Positions 29,753 to 41,532 of a stretch of 64,000 bases of DNA are shown here, one piece after another (within the stretch, counting starts at the first letter, position 1; each line of letters begins with the position of its first letter). The position numbers and the translations under genes were made by a program. The notes under the pieces are model-generated. The model was not told the origin of the DNA and did not search any database. It was given only the letters and a program-made list of their open reading frames with translations. Source of the DNA: Fructilactobacillus cliffordii (GTDB lineage: Bacteria; Bacillota; Bacilli; Lactobacillales; Lactobacillaceae); contig NZ_CP097117.1 of assembly GCF_024029355.1 (NCBI RefSeq), forward strand, positions 1,240,001 through 1,304,000, read 5' to 3'.

Positions 29753-30584
29753 AATTGTGCAACAAAATAACGTCGGATTGGTAACTTTCTTGGGAAAGTA
29801 CGCCCGTCAGTTTGAAAGTGGACTGCACTTCTACATTCCGTTTTTTGAACGGGTGAAAACGGTCAGCCTTCAGTCACAACCGCTGGCATTACCCGTGCAA
29901 ACCGGAATTACCCGCGATAACGCCAGCATCAGCATCCAGGTTACGTTGAACTACCGGATTACCAACGCTGAACGTTACACCTTTGGGAACAGCAACTCAA
30001 TTCAATCGATGGCATACCAGGTGAGTGGGACGTTGCGGGATATTATCGGAAGCATGGATCTGGATGACGTTCTGAATTCGACTGACAAAATTAATACCAA
30101 GTTGATGCAAAATATTGGGGATCTTACCAACACCTACGGAATCATGATTGAACGGGTGCAAATTGGCGACCTGACTCCTTCCAAAGGAGTGAGTGAAGCG
30201 ATGGAAAATCAAATCACAGCTTCGAAGAACAAACAGGCTACGATTTCGGAAGCGCAAGGTAACGCCGAACAGATTCGTTTGAACACCGAAGCTAAAAATG
30301 CGGCTAAGATTGCGACTGCCAAGGCTGACAAGCAACAGACGGAGATTCACGCGGATGCCGCTGCTTATGCCACCAAGGTGCAAGCGGAAGCCGACCAGTA
30401 TCGGATTGAGCAATTGCAAGCTGCTTTGGCTAACATTGACCAGAAGTATTTGAACGCGCAGTCCATTGACGCATTGAAGTCGGCCGGAGAACAGGGGAAC
30501 CTGATTATTGTTCCGAACGACAGCAACGCTGATTATGGACAACTCGCTACTTTCAGCAAACTGCTCCACAAACCAGACCAATAA
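29739..30584 (+). CDS. SPFH/Band 7 family protein
   Basis: A 281-residue stomatin/prohibitin-like protein. Residues 1-30 are moderately hydrophobic (VGLVTFLGKYARQFESGLHF). The SPFH domain follows to about 165 with TRDNASISIQVTLNYRIT and a LRDIIGSMDLDDVLN segment. A long alanine-, glutamate- and lysine-rich coiled coil runs to about 240, and the ending is KSAGEQGNLIIVPND. Such proteins form ring-like scaffolds on the inner face of the membrane. There is no NfeD partner; a 113-residue protein overlaps upstream instead. Confidence 0.88.
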   Translation: MLGIKIVQQNNVGLVTFLGKYARQFESGLHFYIPFFERVKTVSLQSQPLALPVQTGITRDNASISIQVTLNYRITNAERYTFGNSNSIQSMAYQVSGTLRDIIGSMDLDDVLNSTDKINTKLMQNIGDLTNTYGIMIERVQIGDLTPSKGVSEAMENQITASKNKQATISEAQGNAEQIRLNTEAKNAAKIATAKADKQQTEIHADAAAYATKVQAEADQYRIEQLQAALANIDQKYLNAQSIDALKSAGEQGNLIIVPNDSNADYGQLATFSKLLHKPDQ

Positions 30585-30624
30585 AAAAATGACCACCAAT
30601 TTGAAGTTGGTGGTCATTTTTTAC
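30585..30624. terminator. bidirectional terminator between the SPFH gene and the DUF2187 gene
   Basis: AAAAATGACCACCAA pairs with TTGGTGGTCATTTTT around a seven-base loop between two converging genes. Confidence 0.9.
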
Positions 30625-30630
30625 GTAACT

Positions 30631-30900
30631 CTATTTATCATCCTCAGCGGGCTCGTCTGCTTTTTTCGGCCTTGGACCTTGCTTCACCATTTTCAGGTTT
30701 TGCCAGTTAATCACGGTTTTGTTGTGGTAGGTATCAATGATGTCTGGATCACTGCTTTCAAACCCAATTAGAAAAGAATTTTTGTATGCTTTTTCAATCG
30801 TTCCCGTAAAGTCTTGTTTCTTAATTTGAAAGGCTACTTCATCGCCGACTTCAAAGGGTGATTTTTCGGTTGCGGTTTGTTCATCGTTTTTCTTTGGCAC
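30631..30900 (-). CDS. DUF2187 (KOW-like) protein
   Basis: An acidic 89-residue protein. The core FEVGDEVAFQIKKQDFTGTI, followed by an NSFLIGF strand and KTVINWQNLKMV, matches DUF2187, a small KOW/SH3-like fold of unknown function common in bacilli. GGAGG lies eight bases from a GTG at 30900. An ATG two codons earlier (30906) is an alternative but sits almost on the ribosome binding site. The C-terminus is lysine- and glutamate-rich. Convergent with the SPFH gene. Confidence 0.72.
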   Translation of the reverse strand: MPKKNDEQTATEKSPFEVGDEVAFQIKKQDFTGTIEKAYKNSFLIGFESSDPDIIDTYHNKTVINWQNLKMVKQGPRPKKADEPAEDDK

Positions 30901-31018
30901 AATCATCGCCTCCTCAAGGATTGCTAACCTATGAAATATAAACGATTCCCGTACTTTTGTCAATTCTTAACTATTTTGTAGTACAATTTATACATCTAAG
31001 ACAAGCTAGGTGGTAAAT

Positions 31019-31675
31019 GTGACAAAAAAGCGACGGCGCCCCCGCCGGAAACGAAAAACAACTAAGAAGAAACGACCCCAGTCCAATAATTTTAGCGGTT
31101 TTATTCTCATTATTGTGATTGTCACTTTGTTAGCCGGGACCATCTGGGGGATTAATTACATCACTCAACCTCGTTATTCCCAATCAAACGTCAGCCAACA
31201 GCACCAAAAGTTTATCAATCAAATTTTACCGGCTTCGTTACGAGCTCAGCGGGAGTATAAAATTCTGCCCAGCATCACGATTGCCCAGGCGATTTTGGAA
31301 TCGAACTGGGGGCAAAGTCAATTGTCTTCCCAGTACCACAATCTGTTTGGTGTGAAAGCTACTTCCAACCAACCTAGTGTAGAGTTAAGTACCACGGAGT
31401 TTACCAACGGCAAGGCGGAAAACGTGACGGGGCGCTTCCGAGTTTACGCTAGCTGGGACGAGTCGATTGAAGCACACGCCAAACTACTGGCAAACGGAAC
31501 AGATTGGAATAACCTGCAGTACCAGGATGTCGTTCGTGCCAACAACTATCAGGACGCTGCACGAGCTTTAAGTACGGGTGGTTATGCGACCGATCCCGCT
31601 TATGCCGACAAAGTCATTGCCATCATTGAAAAGTATCACCTTAATCAATACGATCACCAGGAGGGCCAGCGATAA
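31019..31675 (+). CDS. membrane-anchored glucosaminidase (GH73 family)
   Basis: Cell-wall hydrolase cutting N-acetylglucosaminyl bonds. A very basic N-terminus (KKRRRPRRKRKTTKKKR) is followed by a single membrane anchor near residues 27-45 (FILIIVIVTLLAGTIWG), so the enzyme faces outward. The GH73 domain runs from about 60 to the end, with SITIAQAILESNWGQS holding the catalytic Glu and YHNLFGVKA the next motif. The GTG at 31019 follows AGGTGG by five bases; an upstream GTG at 31010 overlaps that site. There are no wall-binding repeats. The stop overlaps the next start. Confidence 0.9.
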   Translation: MTKKRRRPRRKRKTTKKKRPQSNNFSGFILIIVIVTLLAGTIWGINYITQPRYSQSNVSQQHQKFINQILPASLRAQREYKILPSITIAQAILESNWGQSQLSSQYHNLFGVKATSNQPSVELSTTEFTNGKAENVTGRFRVYASWDESIEAHAKLLANGTDWNNLQYQDVVRANNYQDAARALSTGGYATDPAYADKVIAIIEKYHLNQYDHQEGQR

Positions 31676-32772
31676 TGAAACTATTAAATCCAGGAATGAC
31701 ACTGGGAATCATCGGAAAAGGATATCAACTACAACAGCTCGCGGATGCCGCACGCAGGACGGACTTAAAGGTTTTATTGTATCCCACTTCGACGTCTGAA
31801 CATCCGCATTCCTTAACTGATGCGGATTTCTTACACGCCTTTGCCGAGCAAAGTGACGTGACGACCGCCATTACGGAGTCGGTTCCGTTGGCATCGTTGG
31901 AAACCATCGCGACCGGATCGGAATTTCCGCAGGGAACGGAACTGACCGAAATCAGTCAAGACCGGGCGTTAGAACAAGCCTTTTTCCAATCCCTGAATCT
32001 GAACGGGGTGCCGTTTAGCACAGTCATTAACACGAGCGACGTGGAACAAGGGATTGAAACACTAGGCTTACCAGCCCAAATTATTCCAATTTCAAAACGA
32101 AGTGCCAACCAGCAACCGTTGGATCTAAAGACGAAGGATGACTTGGTCAAGTTTAACCCATTAGCTGGACACGGCAGTTATTTGTTTATTCCCGACCTAC
32201 CGGTTAAGCACCATTTGGTTGCTAGCGCCACGAAGAGTGTCCAAGGAAAAATTGAATCGTTTCCACTGGTCCAAATCAACCAGCCGGGACGCTCATTTAC
32301 CAGCCTCACTGAGGACACTAAGTTAATCTCACCGGATGTCCAAATGGAAATTGAAACAACGATGCAAAAGATTGGGGAAGCACTCCACGTGGTCGGTAAC
32401 TTTGCGGTGTCACTGTTAGTCACCACTACCGACATTTTGTACGTTCAGGGATTATTGCCGGCGCTTGACCTACCGGTGAACGTCTTGCAACGGGGACTCA
32501 ACACCACGCCGGCGGAGCAACACTTACGAGCCATTCGGGGGTTACCACTAACACCGATTCACCAATTTCAGTCCGAACGATGGCTTAGTTTAACCAAGTA
32601 CCAACGTGCAGCAGCGCTCGAGGCGCAACGGCAATACCCGGACTGGAATTTTGACTTTAGCTATCGGGATGACAATCCAGGAACCAGTGGAGACGTTTGG
32701 ATTCCTGTCGATGAACCGGCGTTGACCAACGACCGGATTCAACGAGCCCGGTTACTAACACATGAAGAATAA
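31675..32772 (+). CDS. degenerate PurK-like ATP-grasp protein
   Basis: A 365-residue protein that follows the overall layout of N5-carboxyaminoimidazole ribonucleotide synthase: a pre-ATP-grasp start, then an ATP-grasp-sized region, and a C-terminal LRAIRGLPL segment like that of PurK. The key residues look lost. The N-terminal glycine loop reads GIIGKGYQLQQLADAA instead of the GGGQLG type. No GYDGKGQ-like ATP loop is seen. The usual NEIAPRPHNSGH motif is replaced by YVQGLLPALDLPVNV. The start overlaps the glucosaminidase stop and the gene sits before pcrA. No other purine biosynthesis gene is near. Enzyme activity is doubtful; a new or regulatory role is possible. Confidence 0.7.
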   Translation: MKLLNPGMTLGIIGKGYQLQQLADAARRTDLKVLLYPTSTSEHPHSLTDADFLHAFAEQSDVTTAITESVPLASLETIATGSEFPQGTELTEISQDRALEQAFFQSLNLNGVPFSTVINTSDVEQGIETLGLPAQIIPISKRSANQQPLDLKTKDDLVKFNPLAGHGSYLFIPDLPVKHHLVASATKSVQGKIESFPLVQINQPGRSFTSLTEDTKLISPDVQMEIETTMQKIGEALHVVGNFAVSLLVTTTDILYVQGLLPALDLPVNVLQRGLNTTPAEQHLRAIRGLPLTPIHQFQSERWLSLTKYQRAAALEAQRQYPDWNFDFSYRDDNPGTSGDVWIPVDEPALTNDRIQRARLLTHEE

Positions 32773-32785
32773 ATCAGAAAAAAGG

Positions 32786-32814
32786 GAGTCAGCAAATCAG
32801 CTGGCTCTATTTTT
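32786..32814 (+). terminator. terminator after the PurK-like gene
   Basis: GAGTCAGC pairs with GCTGGCTC (one G-T pair) around AAATCA, followed by TATTTTT. Confidence 0.75.
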
Positions 32815-32822
32815 GCTATAAT
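32814..32822 (+). promoter_or_regulatory. extended -10 promoter of pcrA
   Basis: TGC-TATAAT, an extended -10 element, lies about 38 bases before the pcrA start; no good -35 box is visible. Confidence 0.55.
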
Positions 32823-32859
32823 TGAACTACGTATTGAGAAATTTGAAAGGACGAATCGA

Positions 32860-35121
32860 ATGGCGCGTGCAGACTTGCTACAGAACATGAATGAGAAACA
32901 ACGAGAAGCCGTCGAACACGTCGATGGCCCGTTGTTAATCATGGCCGGAGCCGGCAGTGGGAAAACCCGGGTGCTGACCCACCGCATTGCCTATTTAATT
33001 GAAGAAAAACACGTTTTGCCTTGGAACATTTTGGCGATTACATTCACGAACAAGGCGGCGCGCGAAATGAAAGAACGAGTTAACCAACTCTTAGAGGTGG
33101 GTGGCGATGACGTGTGGGTTTCGACTTTCCACGCGTTAGGGGTTCGAATTCTGCGCCGTCACATCGAAAAGTTAGGGTATAACCAAGCCTTTTCAATTGC
33201 CGGAACTAGTGAACAAAAGACGCTTGTAAAACGAATTTTGGCGGATCTTAACTTAGATCCGAAAAAGAACGATCCCAGAGCGATTCTGGGCGCGATTTCC
33301 AACGCCAAAAACGATTTGGAAACGCCAGCTGATTACCGCCAAAAGCACGATGACGGCAATCCGTTTCACACGGTAGTCGCGGACGTTTACGCGGAGTACC
33401 AAAAACGTCTCCACGCCAACGATTCGGTCGACTTCGACGATTTAATCATGTTGACCATCCAGCTGTTGGAACAATTTCCAGACGTTTTGGATTACTACCA
33501 ACAAAAATTCCGCTACATTCACGTGGATGAATACCAGGATACGAACGAAGCCCAGTATCGGTTAGTAACGATGCTCGCGGACAAGTACCACAACCTCTGT
33601 GTTGTAGGGGACGCTGACCAGAGTATCTACGGTTGGCGGGGCGCCAACATGAACAACATTCTGGACTTTGAAAACGATTATCCGGATGCACACGTGACCC
33701 TCTTGGAACAAAACTACCGGTCGACTAAAACGATTTTAAAGGCCGCCAACGAAGTGATTCAAAATAACGAGGAACGTAAGGATAAAAACCTGTGGACGGA
33801 AAACCAGCAGGGCGAAAAGATTACCTACTACCGGGCGCAAAGTGAACGGGACGAAACCCAGTACGTAGTTGCTAAGATTAAGGAAGAAATGAAGCAACAC
33901 CACTACAAGTACAGTGACTTTGCCGTCCTCTACCGGACCAATGCCCAATCCCGGGTAATCGAAGAAACTTTCCTGAAAGCAAACGTTCCCTACACCATGG
34001 TTGGGGGTCACAAGTTCTACGAACGTAAAGAAATTATGGATATTCTGTCCTATCTAACCTTGGCCGCTAATCCCAACGATTCGCTCAGTTTTGAACGGGT
34101 GATTAACGTCCCGAAACGGGGAATTGGGGCCACCAGTTTTCAGAAACTTCGTGACTTTGCGGAGGAAAACGGCTGGGGACTCTCCGAAGCCGCTCAAAAC
34201 GTGGCTTTGGCTACTAACATCTCTACTCGAGCTCGAAACGCGATTGAGGACTTCGGAGTCACGATGGCGCAATTGCACGGCGAAGTAGCCGACAAATCGG
34301 TCACAGAGATTACCGAAACGTTACTGGAAAAAACGGGTTACGTAGCTAGCCTGCGTCAGGAAAACAACTTGGAATCCCAGGCCCGTCTTGAAAATATTGA
34401 GGAATTTCTAACCGTGACCCAGGACTTTGACGAAAAATTTGATCCGGATCAGAGTGAAACGGGGAACCGGTTGGTGGACTTCTTAGCCGATCTGGCCTTG
34501 GTTTCCGCTCAGGATGACGTCGACGAAACGGCTCCGCAGGTCACGTTGATGACGTTACACGCTGCTAAGGGACTCGAATTCCCAGTCGTTTTCATGGTCG
34601 GAATGGAAGAAAATCTCTTCCCATTGGCCCGCGCTGCGGAGAACCCCGATGAATTAGAAGAAGAACGTCGCTTAGCGTACGTTGGGATTACCAGAGCCCA
34701 ACAAAAGCTATACATGACAAACGCTTATGCTCGCACGTTATACGGTCGGCAACAAAATAACCCCGCGTCGCGCTTTATGGATGAAATTAATACCGATTTA
34801 TTAGAAAATGAGATGAGCCAACCTACGACCACACAGGGACCGCGGACGCCGTTTGATAGTGATCGTTACCGACGTCGGACCGCCACTGCCACCCAACCGA
34901 CGTATCAATCTCGGCAAACAGTGGCAAAACCACAGGGAACCGGAGCTGACCAGCAAAGCTGGCAAGTGGGGGATCAAGTGACCCACAAAGCCTGGGGCAC
35001 CGGAACGGTCGTGAAGGTCAACGGGACTGGCGAAGACATGGAACTAGACATTGCGTTTGAGGCGAAGGGAGTCAAACGACTTCTGGCGGCCTTTGCGCCC
35101 ATTCAAAAAGTAGAACAATAG
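32860..35121 (+). CDS. pcrA: ATP-dependent DNA helicase PcrA
   Basis: SF1A 3'-5' helicase for repair and rolling-circle replication. The 753-residue protein has Walker A AGAGSGKT at 29-36, motif II DEYQDTNEAQ, QNYRSTKTI (motif IV), LMTLHAAKGLEFPVVF (motif V) and VGITRAQQKLY (motif VI). The C-terminal extension with WQVGDQVTHKAWGTGTVVKV is the RNA-polymerase-binding Tudor-like domain typical of PcrA. It is followed 15 bases later by ligA, the usual pair in Firmicutes. Confidence 0.98.
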   Translation: MARADLLQNMNEKQREAVEHVDGPLLIMAGAGSGKTRVLTHRIAYLIEEKHVLPWNILAITFTNKAAREMKERVNQLLEVGGDDVWVSTFHALGVRILRRHIEKLGYNQAFSIAGTSEQKTLVKRILADLNLDPKKNDPRAILGAISNAKNDLETPADYRQKHDDGNPFHTVVADVYAEYQKRLHANDSVDFDDLIMLTIQLLEQFPDVLDYYQQKFRYIHVDEYQDTNEAQYRLVTMLADKYHNLCVVGDADQSIYGWRGANMNNILDFENDYPDAHVTLLEQNYRSTKTILKAANEVIQNNEERKDKNLWTENQQGEKITYYRAQSERDETQYVVAKIKEEMKQHHYKYSDFAVLYRTNAQSRVIEETFLKANVPYTMVGGHKFYERKEIMDILSYLTLAANPNDSLSFERVINVPKRGIGATSFQKLRDFAEENGWGLSEAAQNVALATNISTRARNAIEDFGVTMAQLHGEVADKSVTEITETLLEKTGYVASLRQENNLESQARLENIEEFLTVTQDFDEKFDPDQSETGNRLVDFLADLALVSAQDDVDETAPQVTLMTLHAAKGLEFPVVFMVGMEENLFPLARAAENPDELEEERRLAYVGITRAQQKLYMTNAYARTLYGRQQNNPASRFMDEINTDLLENEMSQPTTTQGPRTPFDSDRYRRRTATATQPTYQSRQTVAKPQGTGADQQSWQVGDQVTHKAWGTGTVVKVNGTGEDMELDIAFEAKGVKRLLAAFAPIQKVEQ

Positions 35122-37164
<2,043 letters not shown>

Positions 37165-37183
37165 AGAAGAGGAAGGTGCAGTT

Positions 37184-38299
37184 GTGAAGAAAGTCGGCAT
37201 TGGGATTATGCTGGCGGTCAGTGCGGTCGTACTGGCAGCCTGTGGTAATCAAAATAAGATGAGCTCTAACAGTGGCTCGACCAAAACCGAATTAACTGGT
37301 TCAAATTCCAGTGGAAACTACCAAAGTGTGATCCAGGACGGCCACTATCAAACCAGTAAGTCGTCTGGAGTCAATGAACAACAAACGAGTAACCAGTTTA
37401 ATCTAGAAGGATTTCAACACGGCTTGCTCGACATTTCCAAAAAGGAATTTGACCCGAGCAAGTACGTTTTTCAAGAAGGTCAACAAATCTCAACCGAACA
37501 AACCTATAACTGGTTGGGTCGCAAGACCAAGGATAATCCGGATGGGTTAAATCCCGAACAACCGGACAAACAAGTGGTGCCGGAATACCTGCAACAAATC
37601 GACGAACAGGATTTCTTGCAGCAAACCGGTGGCAAGCTCCAGTTAAAGGGAATGACGATTGGTTTAGGCTTGAATTCAGTGTACTATTACACTAAGGAAA
37701 AGTACGGAGCACAATATTCTAAGAAACTGAGCGACGACGAGATTCAAGCCAAAGGAAAAGAAATGGCTAACGAGATCTTGAAACGGATGCGCGAGAAACC
37801 GGAAACTAAAGACATTCCGATTGTGATTGCTCTATACAAGGCCGCTCCGGATGACAGCTTGGTCGGCGGGAACTTCTTTGCCTACTCCATGAATCGAGCC
37901 GGCTCGAAGAGCGTTGATACTTGGAATAAGATCAACCAAAAGAACTACGTATTTCCAACGGCTGGGAACGAAAAGGTACCAAACGCCAATGATGAGTCCG
38001 CTTTTGAACAATTCAAGAACAAGGCGCAAAGTTACTTCCCGAACCTGAGTGGGGTCACTGCCCAAGCACAATACACGGACGGTACCTTGACTGGGATGCA
38101 CGTGAACATCACGACTCAGTTCTACAGCTACACGGAAATTAATAGTTTCACCCAATATTTGCAGACCGCCGCGCAGAAGTACTTGCCACGCAACGTTCCG
38201 ATTGAAATCACGGTCGGTTCCACGAACGGGGTCCAAAGTTACCTAAACCGGGATCGGGATGCCCGGAAGTTTACCACGCATGTATTTAACAACTATTAG
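37184..38299 (+). CDS. camS: CamS-family sex pheromone lipoprotein
   Basis: A 371-residue lipoprotein. The signal peptide MKKVGIGIMLAVSAVVLAAC ends in lipobox LAAC with the modified Cys at 20. A Ser/Asn-rich spacer precedes the CamS domain, which begins near residue 60. In enterococci the signal peptide of the homologue is the source of a conjugation pheromone, and here the hydrophobic part ends VVLAA. The gene lies in the conserved pcrA-ligA-camS-gatCAB order. Start is GTG after AGGAAGGTG. Confidence 0.92.
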   Translation: MKKVGIGIMLAVSAVVLAACGNQNKMSSNSGSTKTELTGSNSSGNYQSVIQDGHYQTSKSSGVNEQQTSNQFNLEGFQHGLLDISKKEFDPSKYVFQEGQQISTEQTYNWLGRKTKDNPDGLNPEQPDKQVVPEYLQQIDEQDFLQQTGGKLQLKGMTIGLGLNSVYYYTKEKYGAQYSKKLSDDEIQAKGKEMANEILKRMREKPETKDIPIVIALYKAAPDDSLVGGNFFAYSMNRAGSKSVDTWNKINQKNYVFPTAGNEKVPNANDESAFEQFKNKAQSYFPNLSGVTAQAQYTDGTLTGMHVNITTQFYSYTEINSFTQYLQTAAQKYLPRNVPIEITVGSTNGVQSYLNRDRDARKFTTHVFNNY

Positions 38300-38323
38300 G
38301 AAATCAGGTAAGGAGAAAGTTTG

Positions 38324-38632
38324 ATGAGTGAAAAAGTAGATCAAGCCCGGACCCAACACATTGCCGGGTTAGCCAAGCTGAAAATTGCTGACGCAGAACT
38401 CGATCAGTTTACGGAACAATTAAACGACATGCTCGACATGTTGGATCAACTTGGAACGGTGGATACGGAAGGGGTGGAACCTACCTACTCCGTAACCGAC
38501 CAAATCAACGTGATGCGACCAGACGTTGCTAACAACTGGGGTGAACGCGATGCCTTATTGCGTAACGCACCAGAATCTGTTGATGGTTTGATTCGGGTTC
38601 CTACCATTATTGACGAAAGCGAGGACGAATAA
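38324..38632 (+). CDS. gatC: Asp-tRNA(Asn)/Glu-tRNA(Gln) amidotransferase subunit C
   Basis: Small subunit that stabilises the GatA-GatB interface. The 102-residue protein starts [20 protein letters not shown] at the ATG at 38324, after AAGGAGAAAG; the TTG one codon earlier is not used. The stop overlaps the gatA start by one base. Confidence 0.96.
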   Translation: MSEKVDQARTQHIAGLAKLKIADAELDQFTEQLNDMLDMLDQLGTVDTEGVEPTYSVTDQINVMRPDVANNWGERDALLRNAPESVDGLIRVPTIIDESEDE

Positions 38633-40089
38633 TGAACTATTTTGACCGTGATTTAGAGTCCGTCCACCAAATGCTGGTCGACGGCGAGCTTACTTCCGCC
38701 GAACTGACGAAACAAACGTTAGCTAACATTGATGCTCATGAAGCAGATTTGCAAGCCTACCTCGCCATGAACGACGAGGCCTTAGCACAAGCAGAAAAAA
38801 TTGATGCGGCTGGGATTGATCCTGACAACGTACTCTCTGGGGTACCAGTGGCCATTAAGGATAACCTGGTGACGACTAACATGCCCACGACGGCAGCTTC
38901 CAAGATGCTAGAAAACTTCCACTCCCTCTTTAATGCCACTGTAGTCGAAAAGCTGCAAGCTGCTGGCGCTGTGATCGTCGGCAAGACCAACCTTGATGAA
39001 TTTGCGATGGGCAGTTCGACCGAAAAATCAGCCTACAAGACCACGCGCAATCCCTGGGATACTAACACGGTGCCTGGTGGTTCGTCTGGTGGTTCAGCTA
39101 CGACCGTTGCGGCCGGCGAAGTTCCCGCTAGTTTGGGATCCGATACCGGTGGTTCGATTCGGCAACCCGCTTCCTTTACCGGAGTGGTTGGAATGAAACC
39201 TACCTACGGACGAGTTTCGCGGTGGGGATTAATCGCATTTGGATCTAGTTTTGACCAAATTGGACCGTTCACGCGGACGGTGAAGGACAACGCCTACCTC
39301 TTAAACACGATTGCCGGTCACGACGACCACGATGCCACTTCCTCTGACAAAGAAGTACCGGACTTTACGGCTGGGATCGACCAAGGAGTCCAGGGCATGC
39401 GGATTGCGCTACCGAAGGAATACCTGAGCGATGGCATTGATCAATCCGTGAAGGATGCCATTCAAGTCGCTGCCAAAAAGTACGAAGAACTGGGCGCTAC
39501 TGTTGACGAAGTTTCCTTACCGCACGCTCAGTACGGTGTGATGGCTTACTACGCCTTGGCTTCTTCAGAAGCTTCCTCTAACTTGGAACGGTTTGACGGA
39601 ATTCGCTACGGTTACCGCGCCGAAGATCCGAAGAACCTGGAAGATCTGTACGTGAAAACCCGTTCGACGGGCTTTGGTGACGAAGTGAAGCGCCGGATCA
39701 TGCTGGGAACCTTTGCGCTTTCCGCTGGTTCGTTTGACAAGTACTTTAAGAAGGCCGCTCAAATTCGGACGTTGATCATCGAGGATTTCCAAAAGGTGTT
39801 CCAAGATCATGACCTGATTATGGGACCTACAGCACCAACGACGGCTTTTGCAGTGGGTGCTGAAAGTACCGACCCGACCGAAATGTACATGAACGACGTG
39901 ATGACAATTCCGGTCAACCTCGCGGGGCTACCGGGAATGTCGTTACCCGCTGGCTTTAGCAACGGTCTCCCAATTGGAATGCAGTTGATTGGAAAACCCT
40001 TCGCCGAAAGTACAATTTACCAAGCGGGGCACGCCTTTGAACAAAACACTGATTTTCACAAGCAAACCCCACAGTTGGGAGGTAAATAA
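38632..40089 (+). CDS. gatA: Asp-tRNA(Asn)/Glu-tRNA(Gln) amidotransferase subunit A
   Basis: Amidase that frees ammonia from glutamine for transamidation of mischarged tRNA. The 485-residue protein carries the amidase signature with the Ser-cisSer-Lys triad: Lys in GVPVAIKDN, and the serines in PGGSSGGSA and [13 protein letters not shown]. It lies between gatC and gatB with no more than two bases of spacing. Confidence 0.98.
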   Translation: MNYFDRDLESVHQMLVDGELTSAELTKQTLANIDAHEADLQAYLAMNDEALAQAEKIDAAGIDPDNVLSGVPVAIKDNLVTTNMPTTAASKMLENFHSLFNATVVEKLQAAGAVIVGKTNLDEFAMGSSTEKSAYKTTRNPWDTNTVPGGSSGGSATTVAAGEVPASLGSDTGGSIRQPASFTGVVGMKPTYGRVSRWGLIAFGSSFDQIGPFTRTVKDNAYLLNTIAGHDDHDATSSDKEVPDFTAGIDQGVQGMRIALPKEYLSDGIDQSVKDAIQVAAKKYEELGATVDEVSLPHAQYGVMAYYALASSEASSNLERFDGIRYGYRAEDPKNLEDLYVKTRSTGFGDEVKRRIMLGTFALSAGSFDKYFKKAAQIRTLIIEDFQKVFQDHDLIMGPTAPTTAFAVGAESTDPTEMYMNDVMTIPVNLAGLPGMSLPAGFSNGLPIGMQLIGKPFAESTIYQAGHAFEQNTDFHKQTPQLGGK

Positions 40090-40091
40090 GG

Positions 40092-41516
40092 ATGAACTTT
40101 GAAACAACAATTGGACTAGAAGTCCACGTGGAATTAAAGACCAAGTCGAAGATTTTCAGTCCTTCACCAGTCAGCTACGGAGCAGAAGCCAACGAAAATA
40201 CTAACGTGATTGATTGGGGATATCCAGGAACCTTACCTCGGGTTAATAAGCAAGTGATTGCCAACGGAATTACGGCTGCTTTAGCCCTGCACGCTGACAT
40301 CGAAAAGCACCCCCACTTTGACCGGAAGAACTATTTCTATCCGGATAATCCCAAGGGGTACCAGGTCACGGAAAACGACACTCCGGCTGCTACTAACGGT
40401 TGGATTGAAGTTCAGACCGCTGATGGCGGGACCAAGAAAATTGGGATTGAAGAGATGCACGTCGAAGAAGATGCCGGAAAGAATACCCACGGAAACAAGT
40501 ACTCCTACGTGGATTTGAACCGGCAGGGAACCCCGTTGATTGAAATTGTTTCTAAACCAGAGATGACAACTCCCCAAGAAGCCTACGACTACCTTGAAGG
40601 TCTCCGGGAACGGATTCAGTTTACCGGGATTTCCGACGTGCGGATGGAAGAAGGTTCGATGCGGGTGGACTGTAACATCTCAATTCGACCAGTGGGTAGT
40701 GACAAACTCGGTCAAAAGATCGAATTGAAGAACCTGAACTCCTTTAACTACGTCCGCAAAGCATTGGCCTACGAAGAACAACGTCAGGCGCAAGTGATTA
40801 TGGCCGGGGGTACAATTGGGGCTGAAACCCGTCGTTTCGACGAATTAACCGGTAAAACCTATCTGATGCGGGTTAAGGAAGGGAAAGACGATTACCGTTA
40901 CTTCCCTGAACCAGACCTGCCTAGTTTGGACATTTCGGATGCTTGGATTGACGAATTACGCGCTGCCTTGCCAGAAATGCCAGGGAAACGGCGCGCTCGC
41001 TACGTCAACGAACTTGGTTTAACTGACTACGACGCCATGGTTTTAACACAGACCAAGGAAATGTCTGACTTCTTTGACCGGTTGATTGAACTAGGCAGCG
41101 ATCCGAAGATGGCTTCAAACTACCTACAAGGGGACGTAAACGCCTATTTGAACGACCAACAAGTGAAGTTGGAAGACACTAAGATTACGCCGGAAGCCTT
41201 GGCGGCCATGATTAAGATGTTGATGGACGAAACCATTTCCACTAAAATGGCAAAGAAGGTCTTTAAGGCCATCACCAAGGGTGAAGATCCCGAAGCCTTC
41301 GTGAAGGAAAAGGGCTTAATTCAACTGTCTGATCCAGCCGAATTGAAACCAATCGTGGACGACGTTTTAGCTAACAATCCTCAATCAATCGAAGACTTCC
41401 ACAACGGGAAGGATCGGGCGGTAGGCTTCCTCGTGGGTCAAATCATGAAACGGACCCAAGGAAAGGCCAACCCGAAGATTGTGAACCAAATCCTGATGCA
41501 AGCACTAAACCAATAG
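40092..41516 (+). CDS. gatB: Asp-tRNA(Asn)/Glu-tRNA(Gln) amidotransferase subunit B
   Basis: tRNA-binding kinase subunit of GatCAB. The 474-residue protein starts [20 protein letters not shown]. It contains [16 protein letters not shown] and [18 protein letters not shown], the conserved catalytic-site segments, and a C-terminal helical YqeY-like tail that binds the tRNA D-loop. It starts two bases after gatA. Confidence 0.98.
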   Translation: MNFETTIGLEVHVELKTKSKIFSPSPVSYGAEANENTNVIDWGYPGTLPRVNKQVIANGITAALALHADIEKHPHFDRKNYFYPDNPKGYQVTENDTPAATNGWIEVQTADGGTKKIGIEEMHVEEDAGKNTHGNKYSYVDLNRQGTPLIEIVSKPEMTTPQEAYDYLEGLRERIQFTGISDVRMEEGSMRVDCNISIRPVGSDKLGQKIELKNLNSFNYVRKALAYEEQRQAQVIMAGGTIGAETRRFDELTGKTYLMRVKEGKDDYRYFPEPDLPSLDISDAWIDELRAALPEMPGKRRARYVNELGLTDYDAMVLTQTKEMSDFFDRLIELGSDPKMASNYLQGDVNAYLNDQQVKLEDTKITPEALAAMIKMLMDETISTKMAKKVFKAITKGEDPEAFVKEKGLIQLSDPAELKPIVDDVLANNPQSIEDFHNGKDRAVGFLVGQIMKRTQGKANPKIVNQILMQALNQ

Positions 41517-41532
41517 AAAGCGGTGGCACCAC

